A stretch of 64,000 bases of DNA from Roseobacter sp. GAI101 (lineage in GTDB: Bacteria > Pseudomonadota > Alphaproteobacteria > Rhodobacterales > Rhodobacteraceae): assembly GCF_000156335.1 (NCBI RefSeq), contig NZ_DS999213.1, forward strand, positions 976,589 to 1,040,588, written 5' to 3'. Both the position numbers and the translations under genes were made by a program. Every line of letters starts with the position of its first letter. Positions within the stretch are counted from its first letter, which is position 1. Under the pieces are notes generated by a model that was not told where the DNA came from, did no database searches, and saw nothing but the letters and a program-made list of their open reading frames with translations. This document shows positions 1 to 8,639 of this stretch, one piece after another.

Positions 1-5
1 TCAAA

Positions 6-2369
6 TCAACTGTTCATCGCCGCCCAGACACGCGCGGGCGTCACGGGCATGTCGATGTGACCCACATCCTTGCCGCCCGACCGCATCGCATCCAGCACTG
101 CATTGACCACCGCAGGCGGCGACCCGATCGCGCCCGCCTCGCCGCAGCCTTTCACGCCCAGGGGGTTGTGCGTGCAAGGGGTCTGGCAGGAATGATCCAC
201 CGTATAGAACGGCACGTCACTGGCGCGTGGCATCGCGTAATCCATGTAGGATGCGCTTAGCAGCTGGCCGTCGCTGTCATAGGTACAGTTTTCCATCAAC
301 GCCTGACCGATCCCCTGCGCAAGCCCGCCATGGACCTGACCGGTGACGATCATCGGGTTGACGATATTGCCAAAATCATCTGCCGCTGAAAACCGTTCGA
401 TGGTGACCTGACCGGTTTCCGGGTCCAGCTCGACTTCGCAGGCATAGGCACCGGATGGATAGGTAAAGTTGGACGGATCATAGAATGCCGTCTCTTCCAG
501 ACCCGGTTCGATGTCTTCCAGCGGATAGTTATGCGGCACATAAGCCGCCAGGGTCACATCCCCCCAGGCCACGGATTTATCCGTGCCCGCAACGCTGAAC
601 GCACCGTCCTTTAGTTCGATATCGCCCTCGGACGCTTCGAGCAGGTGGGACGCGATCTTCTTGGCCTTGGCAATGATCTTTTCGGTCGCCCGCACCATGG
701 CCGATCCGCCTACGGCAAGCGAACGCGACCCGTAAGTGCCCATCCCCATCGGCGTATTGGCCGTGTCGCCATGCACGATCTCGATCATGTCCTCCGGGAT
801 GCCGATCATCTCGGCGATCACCTGCGGGAATGCCGTCTCATGACCCTGACCGTGGCTGTGCGAACCTGTCATGACCACCAGACCACCGGTTGCATTCACC
901 CGCACCGTGGCGGATTCGTAGAGACCGGCGCGCGCTCCCAGTTGACCAACAAGGTTCGACGGCGCGATGCCGCAGGCCTCGATATAGCAGTTCACGCCGA
1001 AACCGCGCAGCTTGCCTTTGGCCTCGGATTCCTTGCGGCGCGCAGCAAAGCCCGCGATGTCGGAAATTTCTTCCAGCTTGTCCATCGTCGCCACGTAATC
1101 GCCGGTGTCATATTCCACCGCCACAGGGGTGGCGTAAGGGAATTCGGTGATAAAGTTCTGGCGGCGCAGGGCAATCGGATCAACGCCCAGTTCATGCGCG
1201 CATTTATCGACCAGCCGTTCCAGCTGATAGGTCGCTTCGGGGCGGCCCGCGCCACGGTAGGCATCGACGGGCACAGTGTTGGTGAACACGGCCTTTACGT
1301 TCACATAGATCAGCGGCGTCTTGTAGTTGCCCGCCATCAAGGTGCCGTGCAGCCATGTGGGAACCGATGGTGCAAAGGTCGATAGGTAGGCACCCATGTT
1401 CGCATAGGTGTCCGTGCGCAAAGCTGTAAAGTTGTTGTCCTTGTCCAGCGCCATCTGGATTTTGGTCACGTGGTCGCGGCCATGGGCATCCGACATGAAG
1501 GCTTCCGACCGGCTGGAGGTCCATTTGACCGGACGGTTGCAAGCCTTGGCAGCGAATGTGCAGAACGCTTCTTCCTGGTAGTGAAAGATTTTCGTGCCAA
1601 AACCGCCGCCCACATCGGGGGCGACAACGCGCAGTTTGTGTTCCGGAATGCCCAACACGAATGCCCCCATCAGCAGACGGATGACGTGCGGGTTTTGCGA
1701 GGTGGTATAAAGCGTGTGATCGCCGGTGCCACGGGCATAGTCGCCGACAGCCACGCGCGGCTCCATCGGGTTGGCAACCAGACGGTTGTTGACCAGTTCC
1801 AGCGTGGTGACATGGGCCGCTTCTTCGAATGCCTTATCGACAGCGCCCTTGTTTTCCTCGACGAAGCCCCAGTCATAGCACAGGTTCGATGTCAGATCGT
1901 CATGCAGCTTGGGTGCGCCTTCCTTGACGGCTTCCTTCATGTCGATGACGGCAGGCAGATCGGTGATATCCACTACGATCGCCTCGGCGGCGTCGTGCGC
2001 TTCCGAAAGCGATTCAGCCACGACCGCCGCAATCGGTTCGCCGACATGGCGCACCTTGCCGTGGGCCAGAACGGGGTGGCGCGGTTCTTGCATGACTTCG
2101 CCATGCTTGTCCGTGACCTGCCAGCCGCAAGGGATCGACCCCACCGCTTCGAAATCCGCGCCGGTGAAAATCTTGACGACGCCGGGCATGGCTTCGGCCG
2201 CCGAGGTATCAACCGAATTCAGGACCCCATGCGCGATATCCGAGCGCAGAAAGAACACATAGGCCTGCCCGTTCAGATTGATATCGTCGGTATAATTACC
2301 TTCACCGGTCAAAAACCGGATGTCTTCGCGCCGCTTGCTGCTGGCACCAATTCCGCCATCCTTTGGCAT
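6..2369 (-). CDS. coxL: Molybdopterin-binding large subunit, CO dehydrogenase-like form II
   Basis: This 787-aa protein is the large, molybdenum-cofactor-binding subunit of a xanthine oxidase-family hydroxylase. The active-site loop reads AYRGAGR (residues 370-376). That is the signature of form II enzymes; true aerobic CO dehydrogenases (form I) carry AYxCSFR. The conserved glutamate near the C-terminus lies in KGCGEAGAIGSPP (E744). The ATG is preceded by a strong AGGGAGGA ribosome site. The gene lies 170 nt downstream of coxS. The true substrate is unknown: form II proteins are often annotated as CO dehydrogenase, but many probably oxidise other aldehydes or N-heterocycles. The FAD (medium) subunit needed for a complete enzyme is not in the window and may lie just beyond position 1. 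Confidence 0.9.
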   Translation of the reverse strand: MPKDGGIGASSKRREDIRFLTGEGNYTDDINLNGQAYVFFLRSDIAHGVLNSVDTSAAEAMPGVVKIFTGADFEAVGSIPCGWQVTDKHGEVMQEPRHPVLAHGKVRHVGEPIAAVVAESLSEAHDAAEAIVVDITDLPAVIDMKEAVKEGAPKLHDDLTSNLCYDWGFVEENKGAVDKAFEEAAHVTTLELVNNRLVANPMEPRVAVGDYARGTGDHTLYTTSQNPHVIRLLMGAFVLGIPEHKLRVVAPDVGGGFGTKIFHYQEEAFCTFAAKACNRPVKWTSSRSEAFMSDAHGRDHVTKIQMALDKDNNFTALRTDTYANMGAYLSTFAPSVPTWLHGTLMAGNYKTPLIYVNVKAVFTNTVPVDAYRGAGRPEATYQLERLVDKCAHELGVDPIALRRQNFITEFPYATPVAVEYDTGDYVATMDKLEEISDIAGFAARRKESEAKGKLRGFGVNCYIEACGIAPSNLVGQLGARAGLYESATVRVNATGGLVVMTGSHSHGQGHETAFPQVIAEMIGIPEDMIEIVHGDTANTPMGMGTYGSRSLAVGGSAMVRATEKIIAKAKKIASHLLEASEGDIELKDGAFSVAGTDKSVAWGDVTLAAYVPHNYPLEDIEPGLEETAFYDPSNFTYPSGAYACEVELDPETGQVTIERFSAADDFGNIVNPMIVTGQVHGGLAQGIGQALMENCTYDSDGQLLSASYMDYAMPRASDVPFYTVDHSCQTPCTHNPLGVKGCGEAGAIGSPPAVVNAVLDAMRSGGKDVGHIDMPVTPARVWAAMNS

Positions 2370-2494
2370 AGTATTTCCTCCCTATGGGGTGCGGCTTTGT
2401 CGCGCACCGTCGCATTTTCTGGTTTTATTCTGTTGGTGTGGCGCCACCCAGAACCGCAGGGATACGCCTTTTCGTCTTTTCGTCGCGGGGTCCC

Positions 2495-2530
2495 TGCGTC
2501 CGCCCGTGCCTCCTCGCACGGGCGGACGCA
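2495..2530 (-). other. Strong hairpin between coxS and coxL
   Basis: A 15-bp perfect inverted repeat (2495-2509 with 2516-2530) and a 6-nt loop lie in the 170-nt gap, immediately after the coxS stop. No T-run follows on the minus strand, so it looks like an mRNA-stabilising or partial-termination element rather than a full intrinsic terminator. It could set the small:large subunit mRNA ratio. That role is inferred. Confidence 0.6.
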
Positions 2531-2539
2531 CCCCTAGTT

Positions 2540-3025
<486 letters not shown>

Positions 3026-3164
3026 AGAGTTCCTCCCTTAGGTATTCTTGATCTCGTTGAGAGGAGTTAAGCACGGCATCTGCCGCGTGAGAACCGAAAT
3101 TTTGCGTGAACTCCGCAATTTGCATAATATTGCTTGAAAATTTACGCGCTGCCGCGCCCCGAAA

Positions 3165-4148
3165 CTATCCCCGTCGGGGCTGCGGCCGTGTCGCGATTTC
3201 CTTGAGCAATCCGCCGACGCCCATGCCCGCGATATCACCGGGCGTGACCGCAATTCCGCAGACGATCCGCGACAACACCCAGTCCGCGCCGTTCAACGCA
3301 GGCGACCGCGCGCACCCCGGCAGGCCAATGACCTGTCGCGCGCCGAGGGTGCCCAGAAACAGCAGGTTGCCCGGGTCCACCGGCATGCCAAAGCGCGCCA
3401 CCTGCCCCCCCGCTGCGCGCAATGCGGACGGGGCCACATCGTCGATATCCGACGTCGCCGAACCGGTCAGGATCAGGATCAAGGACGTGTCCGCCGCTGC
3501 GATCGCCTGACTTAGCGCCGACACGTCATGGCCCACCATCACCACATCTTTCAGGGTGACCCGCAGGGCGGCCAGCCTGTCTGCGATCGCCTTGCGGCCC
3601 TTGTCCCCTGCGCCGCCATCAATTTCGGTGATGATCAACGTGGCGTCCGGCAGCTGGGGGTCGGCCAGACGGATGCCCCCCCGGCCCGCGTCGCAGGCAC
3701 GGATCAGGTCGCCCTCGTCCACCCCATACGAGATGATCTTGATCGTGGCGACCATACCGCCTGCGCGCATTTGTTGGAACGGCGGCACGGTGGCCAGCGT
3801 GATCATCGGATGCACCGCATTCACGGCCTCGAGCGCCGCCACATCCAGCACGGCGACCCCCGGCCCATCGGCCAGCAAATTAACCCGCCCCGTAAAGGCT
3901 TTGGTCTGGCTTAGATGCGGGTGATCCGCCAGTAGGGCCTGGGCCAACCGCGCAGCGGCGGTGTTTTCATCCACGTCCGTAGCGGCCAGACGCGCCACCG
4001 TCACCGCATCAATGCCAGCCGCGCGCAGTTGCGCCAGATGGTCGGCGTCCAGCACAACGCCCTTGCGCAGCCGCCCCTGTGGCAGGGCGACGGAATGCGC
4101 CAGCAGCGCGCCAAGCGCATCTGCCGTGGGAACCTTGCCGAATTTCAC
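3165..4148 (-). CDS. Molybdopterin-binding protein, MoeA/MogA-like (MoCF domain)
   Basis: This 327-aa protein contains a molybdopterin-binding fold in its C-terminal half (around residues 165-320, including the LTGSATSDIDDVAPSAL segment, typical of the MogA/MoeA substrate pocket). Such stand-alone MoeA-like proteins are usually encoded beside xanthine dehydrogenase-family enzymes and are thought to help insert or modify the molybdenum cofactor. It starts with GTG, and that GTG overlaps the xdhC stop by 4 nt, so translation is probably coupled to xdhC. A 139-nt gap separates it from coxS. The exact reaction is not known; it is not a full-length MoeA. Confidence 0.8.
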   Translation of the reverse strand: MKFGKVPTADALGALLAHSVALPQGRLRKGVVLDADHLAQLRAAGIDAVTVARLAATDVDENTAAARLAQALLADHPHLSQTKAFTGRVNLLADGPGVAVLDVAALEAVNAVHPMITLATVPPFQQMRAGGMVATIKIISYGVDEGDLIRACDAGRGGIRLADPQLPDATLIITEIDGGAGDKGRKAIADRLAALRVTLKDVVMVGHDVSALSQAIAAADTSLILILTGSATSDIDDVAPSALRAAGGQVARFGMPVDPGNLLFLGTLGARQVIGLPGCARSPALNGADWVLSRIVCGIAVTPGDIAGMGVGGLLKEIATRPQPRRG

Positions 4149-5113
4149 GGTTTCCTCAGGCTTTGAATCATTTGCGCCAAGATGGAAACCGCGATTTCGG
4201 GCGGACCCGCGGCCCCGATGTCCAACCCCACAGGGCCCGCGATACGGTCAATATCCGCATCCGTGAAGCCCGCTTCTTGCAACCGCGTCACCCGCGATGC
4301 GTGCGTGCGTTTCGACCCCAGGGCACCGATGTAGAACGCCTTTGATTTCAACGCGATGTGCAGCGCGGGGTCGTCCAGCTTGGGGTCATGGGTCAGCAGC
4401 ACGACGGCGGTCCGGGTATCGACACCGAGCTGTTCCAGCGCGGCATCGGGCCAATCGTTGATCACGCGCGCGTCCGGAAACCGCGCCTGCGATCCGAAGG
4501 CTTCGCGCGGATCGATGACGACGACGTCAAACCCTGCCACCTGCGCCATCGGGACCAAGGCCTGCGCAATATGGACGGCCCCGACAATCACCAGACGCAA
4601 CGGCGGATTGTGGATCGCGACGAAGGTATCGCCGTCTTCTTCGAAGCCGGAGCGGTCCATGCGAAAGCGGTTGTCATAGCCGTCCGTCACCAGACGTGCA
4701 CCGCCGCCCGTCAGGCGGACTTGATAGCCCACAGGCTGGCGTGCCGCGCGGGCAGCGACCAGATCGCGCAGGATATCAAACGGCATGCCTTGATCGCCGA
4801 CGGGTTCCACCAACACGCGGATCTTGCCACCACAGGCCAGCCCGACCGCAAAGGCGTCCCCGTCGCTGACCCCGTATTCAAGCAACCGCGATGTGCCCTC
4901 TTCGATCGCTTCAAGCGCCTCGACGACCACGGCCCCTTCGACGCAACCGCCCGAAACCGATCCCTGCATCTCACCGTCGCCCGAAATGGCCAGCTGTGCG
5001 CCCACACGGCGCGGGGCCGACCCCCATGTTTCCACTACGGTCGCAAGCGCCGCACCACGCCCCGCTTGCGCCCACGCATAGGCCCGTTCCGGAGCGTCTT
5101 CGAAAATATCCAT
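4145..5113 (-). CDS. xdhC: XdhC family molybdenum-cofactor sulfuration/insertion protein
   Basis: This 322-aa protein has both expected XdhC parts. The N-terminal XdhC/CoxI region carries GSVSGGCVEG and GLACGGKIRVLVEP. The C-terminal Rossmann-like domain starts at LRLVIVGAVHIAQAL. In characterised relatives XdhC holds the cofactor and delivers it, after sulfuration, to the apo-hydroxylase. I chose the ATG at 5113, which has GGGAGG eight nt upstream, over a TTG six nt further out. It leads the four-gene minus-strand cluster xdhC, moeA-like, coxS, coxL. The spacing suggests one operon or two closely linked ones. Confidence 0.88.
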   Translation of the reverse strand: MDIFEDAPERAYAWAQAGRGAALATVVETWGSAPRRVGAQLAISGDGEMQGSVSGGCVEGAVVVEALEAIEEGTSRLLEYGVSDGDAFAVGLACGGKIRVLVEPVGDQGMPFDILRDLVAARAARQPVGYQVRLTGGGARLVTDGYDNRFRMDRSGFEEDGDTFVAIHNPPLRLVIVGAVHIAQALVPMAQVAGFDVVVIDPREAFGSQARFPDARVINDWPDAALEQLGVDTRTAVVLLTHDPKLDDPALHIALKSKAFYIGALGSKRTHASRVTRLQEAGFTDADIDRIAGPVGLDIGAAGPPEIAVSILAQMIQSLRKP

Positions 5114-5270
5114 GCCCAAAGCCTCCCAAACCTCTGTTGCCTTAATTTGTAATGCGTGGCACGCAAACGCTCAACGTGCAATCGCGTGACGACTTGTGAT
5201 GACTTATCTTGCACGCGGACACACGGACCACTACATCTTGCTGGAATACACCCAAGACGGAGCCCGCCCC

Positions 5271-5507
5271 ATGCCGATGCAAGCCCCCGATATCGAAGCG
5301 CTTTTGCGCGAAACCTTCCCGAACGCCACCATCGAAGTCCAAGGCAATGACGGCGTCCACATGGCTGCGATGGTCATTGACGAAAGCTTTCGGGGCAAAA
5401 ACCGCGTTCAGCAACAGCGTGCCGTCTATGCCGCGCTCAAGGGCAAGATGGACGGACCCAGCGGCGAATTGCACGCGCTGGCGCTGACGACGAAAGCACC
5501 GGACTGA
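5271..5507 (+). CDS. bolA: BolA family protein
   Basis: This 78-aa protein has the BolA/IbaG fold pattern: an N-terminal helix (IEALLRETFPNA), then the conserved core with the helix-turn-helix-like FRGKNRVQQQRAVYAAL. BolA proteins bind CGFS monothiol glutaredoxins through a shared [2Fe-2S] cluster and act in iron-sulfur trafficking or as regulators. The start at 5271 is supported by GGAG eight nt upstream; an open frame extends to 5196 but its extra 25 residues do not look like BolA. The glutaredoxin partner is encoded two genes downstream, which strongly supports the assignment. Confidence 0.92.
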   Translation: MPMQAPDIEALLRETFPNATIEVQGNDGVHMAAMVIDESFRGKNRVQQQRAVYAALKGKMDGPSGELHALALTTKAPD

Positions 5508-5511
5508 CGCG

Positions 5512-5757
5512 ATGGACCTGACGCTGGTGGCAATCCTAAGCGTGTTGGTGTTGATCGTGGCGGTGCTGCGCGGCCTTCAGGCCTTGCGACACACCCGCGG
5601 CACCGAACGCGGATCGCCCCCCGGCAAAGGCTATCACGAGATCGAGACAACCTATCACTCTGGCGGTGGCGGGGGCGGACACCAGACCACCTACCGCATT
5701 CCCCGCGACCCGCAAGAATACGCTAAACGCTTTATACCGAAGGACAAATCAAAATGA
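5512..5757 (+). CDS. Uncharacterised 81-aa single-pass membrane protein
   Basis: I do not recognise a characterised family. The protein has one N-terminal membrane helix (residues 4-23, LVAILSVLVLIVAVLRGL), a short basic stretch, a six-glycine run (near residues 51-56) and a basic, hydrophilic tail ending in KDKSK. It begins 5 nt after the bolA stop, and its own stop overlaps the grxD start (ATGA), so it is certainly co-translated with the BolA-glutaredoxin pair. A role in the same iron-sulfur pathway at the membrane is a guess from context only. Confidence 0.8.
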   Translation: MDLTLVAILSVLVLIVAVLRGLQALRHTRGTERGSPPGKGYHEIETTYHSGGGGGGHQTTYRIPRDPQEYAKRFIPKDKSK

Positions 5758-6116
5758 CCGACGTTGCAACACAGATCAAAGAGACCATCACCACGAATGA
5801 CGTGGTCCTGTTCATGAAAGGCACCAAGGCGATGCCGCAATGCGGGTTCTCGTCCCGCGTGGCAGGGGTGCTGAACTATATGGAAGTCGAATTCGCCGAT
5901 GTGAACGTGCTCGCTGACGAAGCTCTGCGCCAGGGGATCAAGGATTTCTCCGACTGGCCCACCGTGCCACAGCTTTATGTCAAAGGCGAATTCGTCGGCG
6001 GCTGTGACATCATCACGGAAATGACCCTGTCGGGCGAACTGGATGCGCTGTTTGCCGAAAGCGGCGTGGCCTATGACAAAGACGCCGCTGACAAGATCCG
6101 CGAAGCCAACGGCTAA
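5754..6116 (+). CDS. grxD: Monothiol glutaredoxin, Grx4/CGFS type
   Basis: This 120-aa glutaredoxin has the diagnostic CGFS active site at residues 30-33. It also has the family lysine in FMKGTK, WPTVPQLYVKGEFVGG and GGCD, which together bind glutathione. CGFS glutaredoxins assemble a glutathione-ligated [2Fe-2S] cluster and pass it to BolA or to apo-proteins; they have little disulfide-reductase activity. It is the last gene of the bolA, 81-aa protein, grxD operon, starts at an ATGA overlap, and is followed by a clear intrinsic terminator. Confidence 0.96.
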   Translation: MTDVATQIKETITTNDVVLFMKGTKAMPQCGFSSRVAGVLNYMEVEFADVNVLADEALRQGIKDFSDWPTVPQLYVKGEFVGGCDIITEMTLSGELDALFAESGVAYDKDAADKIREANG

Positions 6117-6144
6117 AGTCCGATTTAAGGCTGGCAGACCAAAG

Positions 6145-6173
6145 CGGCGTTCCTTTCAGGAGCGCCGTTTTTT
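6145..6173 (+). terminator. Intrinsic terminator after grxD
   Basis: A 10-bp stem (6145-6154 with 6158-6167, one G-T wobble), a TTC loop and six T residues follow the grxD stop by about 30 nt. It closes the bolA operon. Confidence 0.9.
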
Positions 6174-6216
6174 CATGCGGAGGCTTTAGCGCGCGCCAGA
6201 TCCGTCGCGCCCCTGT

Positions 6217-7200
6217 TCAGTGCACGAAATCGAGGGGCAAGGCATCGCGGCGAACGGGTCGCTTCAACGCCGATGCCTCTGTCAGAAGGCGGGACCGTTC
6301 AGGGTCGGAGCATGCACCATAGGCGACATAGGCCCTCAGCTCAGCCGCCATCGGCTCAAGCGGGGTTTCGAAGACCAGATAAACCTCGTTTTCGGCAGGA
6401 TCGAAAAACGTGGCAGACGGGGTCAGTGTGCCGGTTCTTGTACTGATGACCGAAAACTGGCTGCCCCCTTTCAAGGGCATGATTTCAATCGGGCGGTCCA
6501 CCGTTGTCCCGTTCATCGCCCATTTCCTTACGCCAGCGAGGTGAAAGATGAAAATGTTTTCAGAGGCTTCGACATGGCTGACAATCGGGTGGTCATTCGG
6601 TTCGTTCAGGCACGCAGCTGCGATCGCATGACCTGACGATGCACCAATCACCCGAAACCCCGCATTATCGGGATGCACTGCGTCGACGAGATCGACGTGA
6701 TATTGCTCTGCCCCTTCAAAGGCAAAATCCAGCGCGGCGACGACCCGCCGCTGTGCCTGAAGTACGCTTTGCGTCGTATGGTCATTGCCCCCGATCCGCC
6801 GACCGATGAAATTGCAGATGACGAAGCAGCGGTAGGTTTGCCGCAGATAGTTAAAGAACTCTCTCAGCGATCTCTCATAGGTTTCGATATCAAGCGCGGC
6901 ATCCTCGGCATCACGTTCGCCTTGTGACCAGAGGACGATGTCCGCCTCCGGGTGAAGGAACGTGGTCTGTTAAAGCTGGCGACCCGGCTGATGGGCGGCT
7001 TCGTCCCACCATGACCTGCGGCTTCGGTACCGCCGCAGCAATGACGTGGACGACGCAGAGGCTTGCAACACCTCGACGGGTACTTGAGTGCGGGCTTCGA
7101 AATGCCGGGTCAGTTGGTCAATACCGTCGGCTGTCGCCCCATTGTAGGAACAAGAGGACCGCTGCCCAAGCTTTGGCCCATGACGACGCCTTTTATGGGC
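6217..7200 (-). pseudogene. Broken SGNH/sialate O-acetylesterase-like hydrolase
   Basis: The minus-strand frame from 6969 to 6217 encodes the C-terminal two thirds of an SGNH-type esterase. It includes IVLWSQGERDA (the family WxQGExDA block) and VDAVHPDNAGF (the catalytic DxxH block). It has no start codon near its 5' end and continues in frame across a TAA stop at 6970-6972 into matching upstream sequence (SWWDEAAHQPGRQL). Around 7120-7190 a different frame carries GQSLGSGPLVPT, which resembles the first catalytic block. A frameshift therefore probably accompanies the stop. Base composition is less GC-rich upstream. I read it as a decayed gene; a shorter product starting at 6678 would lack most of the active site. 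Confidence 0.6.
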
Positions 7201-7469
7201 GTTATTTTTTTCGACACCTGAACCGCCATTCTGTGACAAGATCAATGAAATCGTATTCATAGCGCAGATGAAGGTGCCACCCACTTTGAATGACCAAAAT
7301 GTGCATGCAAACGCACAGAGCAAGCAAGCGCCGACTACAATAACGAAATCAAGGCATTTGAGCGGGACCCAAGCATCAAGTTTTATCACCAGCGTCAGAT
7401 TTCGGGCGCACCTATCGTGTCATCGCGATTGGCCACAGCCCTGCGGAGACGACCAACCGACCTAAACAT
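7201..7469. other. Intergenic stretch without a supported gene
   Basis: This stretch is AT-richer than its surroundings. It holds only short open frames, one of which (minus strand) could encode a membrane helix upstream of the broken SGNH gene. It may be the decayed 5' end of that gene. I see no RNA gene. Confidence 0.4.
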
Positions 7470-7862
7470 CTAACCTGCGGCTTTTTCCTCGACTTCTGCG
7501 GCAAGCGCTTCGGCGCGGGCAGCGATCTCGGCCATGCCATCCTGCACCGACGCAGGGATCACAGGAACTTCGACGCGGGTCGGTTCGACCACCACATTGC
7601 GCAGCCCGGCCAACTCCGCTTCACGCTCTGCCAGTTCGGCGCGCACTTCGGCGACTTGGTCTTCGACGCTGGCGGTCTTGTCAGCCAGCAGCAGACCGGC
7701 CATCAGCAGCATGCGCGCTTCGGGCATCCGGCCGACCTGGTCCGACAGGATCTGCGCCTCGTCGTCCAGCATCTTGGCGGCGGCATGCAGATAGCTTTCC
7801 TCGCCCTCCTGGCAAGCGACCTCGAACTGGCGACCGCCGATGGAAATGATAACTTCGGGCAT
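7470..7862 (-). CDS. zapA: Cell division protein ZapA
   Basis: This 130-aa protein starts MPEVIISIGGRQFEVAC, the beta-strand head of ZapA. It continues with the helix bearing LHAAAKMLDDEA and a long C-terminal coiled coil. ZapA bundles FtsZ filaments at the division site. The ATG at 7862 overlaps the stop of the upstream coiled-coil gene by one nt (TGATG), so the two are translationally coupled. An upstream extension of the frame reads through the neighbour and is not coding. Confidence 0.9.
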   Translation of the reverse strand: MPEVIISIGGRQFEVACQEGEESYLHAAAKMLDDEAQILSDQVGRMPEARMLLMAGLLLADKTASVEDQVAEVRAELAEREAELAGLRNVVVEPTRVEVPVIPASVQDGMAEIAARAEALAAEVEEKAAG

Positions 7863-8404
7863 CAGGCGTTCTCCTGCGCGGCTTCGACAAGGGGGGTGAG
7901 GGTCGCCAGGATCGCGGCCGTTTCGGCCCGCTCGACACTGCGGGCGGCGCGCAAGGCGGCAAGTTCGGCCTGCATCGCGGCATTGATCAAATCCGCATCG
8001 CCCACGCCTTCGGCATTGGCGGCCCGCAAGGCAGCGCAAGCGTCGGACAGCTGCGAATTGTGCTGGCGAACCCGTTGCAATTCAACATCCAGCGCAGAGA
8101 TCCTTTCGTGGGTCGCGGCGGCTTGGCCGGCATGGCCATCAGCCTCGGCCAGTTTGGCCTGCGCCTGCGCCAATTCCGCCTTTGTCTGCTCCAGTTGTGC
8201 CTGCGTGTCGGCGGTCAGCGTTTCAATCTGGGACTTCAAGGCTTTGACACGCTCTTCCAACTGGGCGTTGGCCAGGCGTTCTTCTTCAAGCTCCTGGGAC
8301 AGGTCGGGCACATCTTCCTTGGCGGCGGCCAGTTTTTCCAGACCGCGCGACGCGCGTTCCATCGCAGCCATGATGCGGCCTTGTACTTCTTCTATGTCAC
8401 TCAT
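7862..8404 (-). CDS. Coiled-coil protein of unknown function upstream of zapA
   Basis: This 180-aa protein is almost entirely predicted coiled coil (rich in A, E, Q, L; heptad-like LEEERLANAQLEERVKAL). I recognise no enzyme motif. The start MSDIEEVQGR at 8404 has an ACGAGGA ribosome site; a longer form from 8479 is possible but lacks one. It directly precedes zapA with a one-nt overlap and is divergent from tkt, an arrangement I recall as usual in Rhodobacteraceae. A role as a ZapA-interacting (ZapB-like) division protein is an inference from context and shape. Confidence 0.75.
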   Translation of the reverse strand: MSDIEEVQGRIMAAMERASRGLEKLAAAKEDVPDLSQELEEERLANAQLEERVKALKSQIETLTADTQAQLEQTKAELAQAQAKLAEADGHAGQAAATHERISALDVELQRVRQHNSQLSDACAALRAANAEGVGDADLINAAMQAELAALRAARSVERAETAAILATLTPLVEAAQENA

Positions 8405-8639
8405 CCACGGATCCTCGTTGAAACGTCTTTTCTCTACTGTGCCAACCATCGAATCGGTGGTCAACGTGGTTTGGGACAATCCTACCCAAACGGGAAGCGA
8501 ATTACTGCCCCTTTAAGAACAACGCTTTGGCGGGGGCTTTTGATGTGGTCCGCGCCCCTGCCCCCGTTGCCCTTGATCTTTGCGGGGTGGCTGGTATTGA
8601 TCGCGCGAACTCTTGCCCTGATATAAGGAAGCAGCCCCC

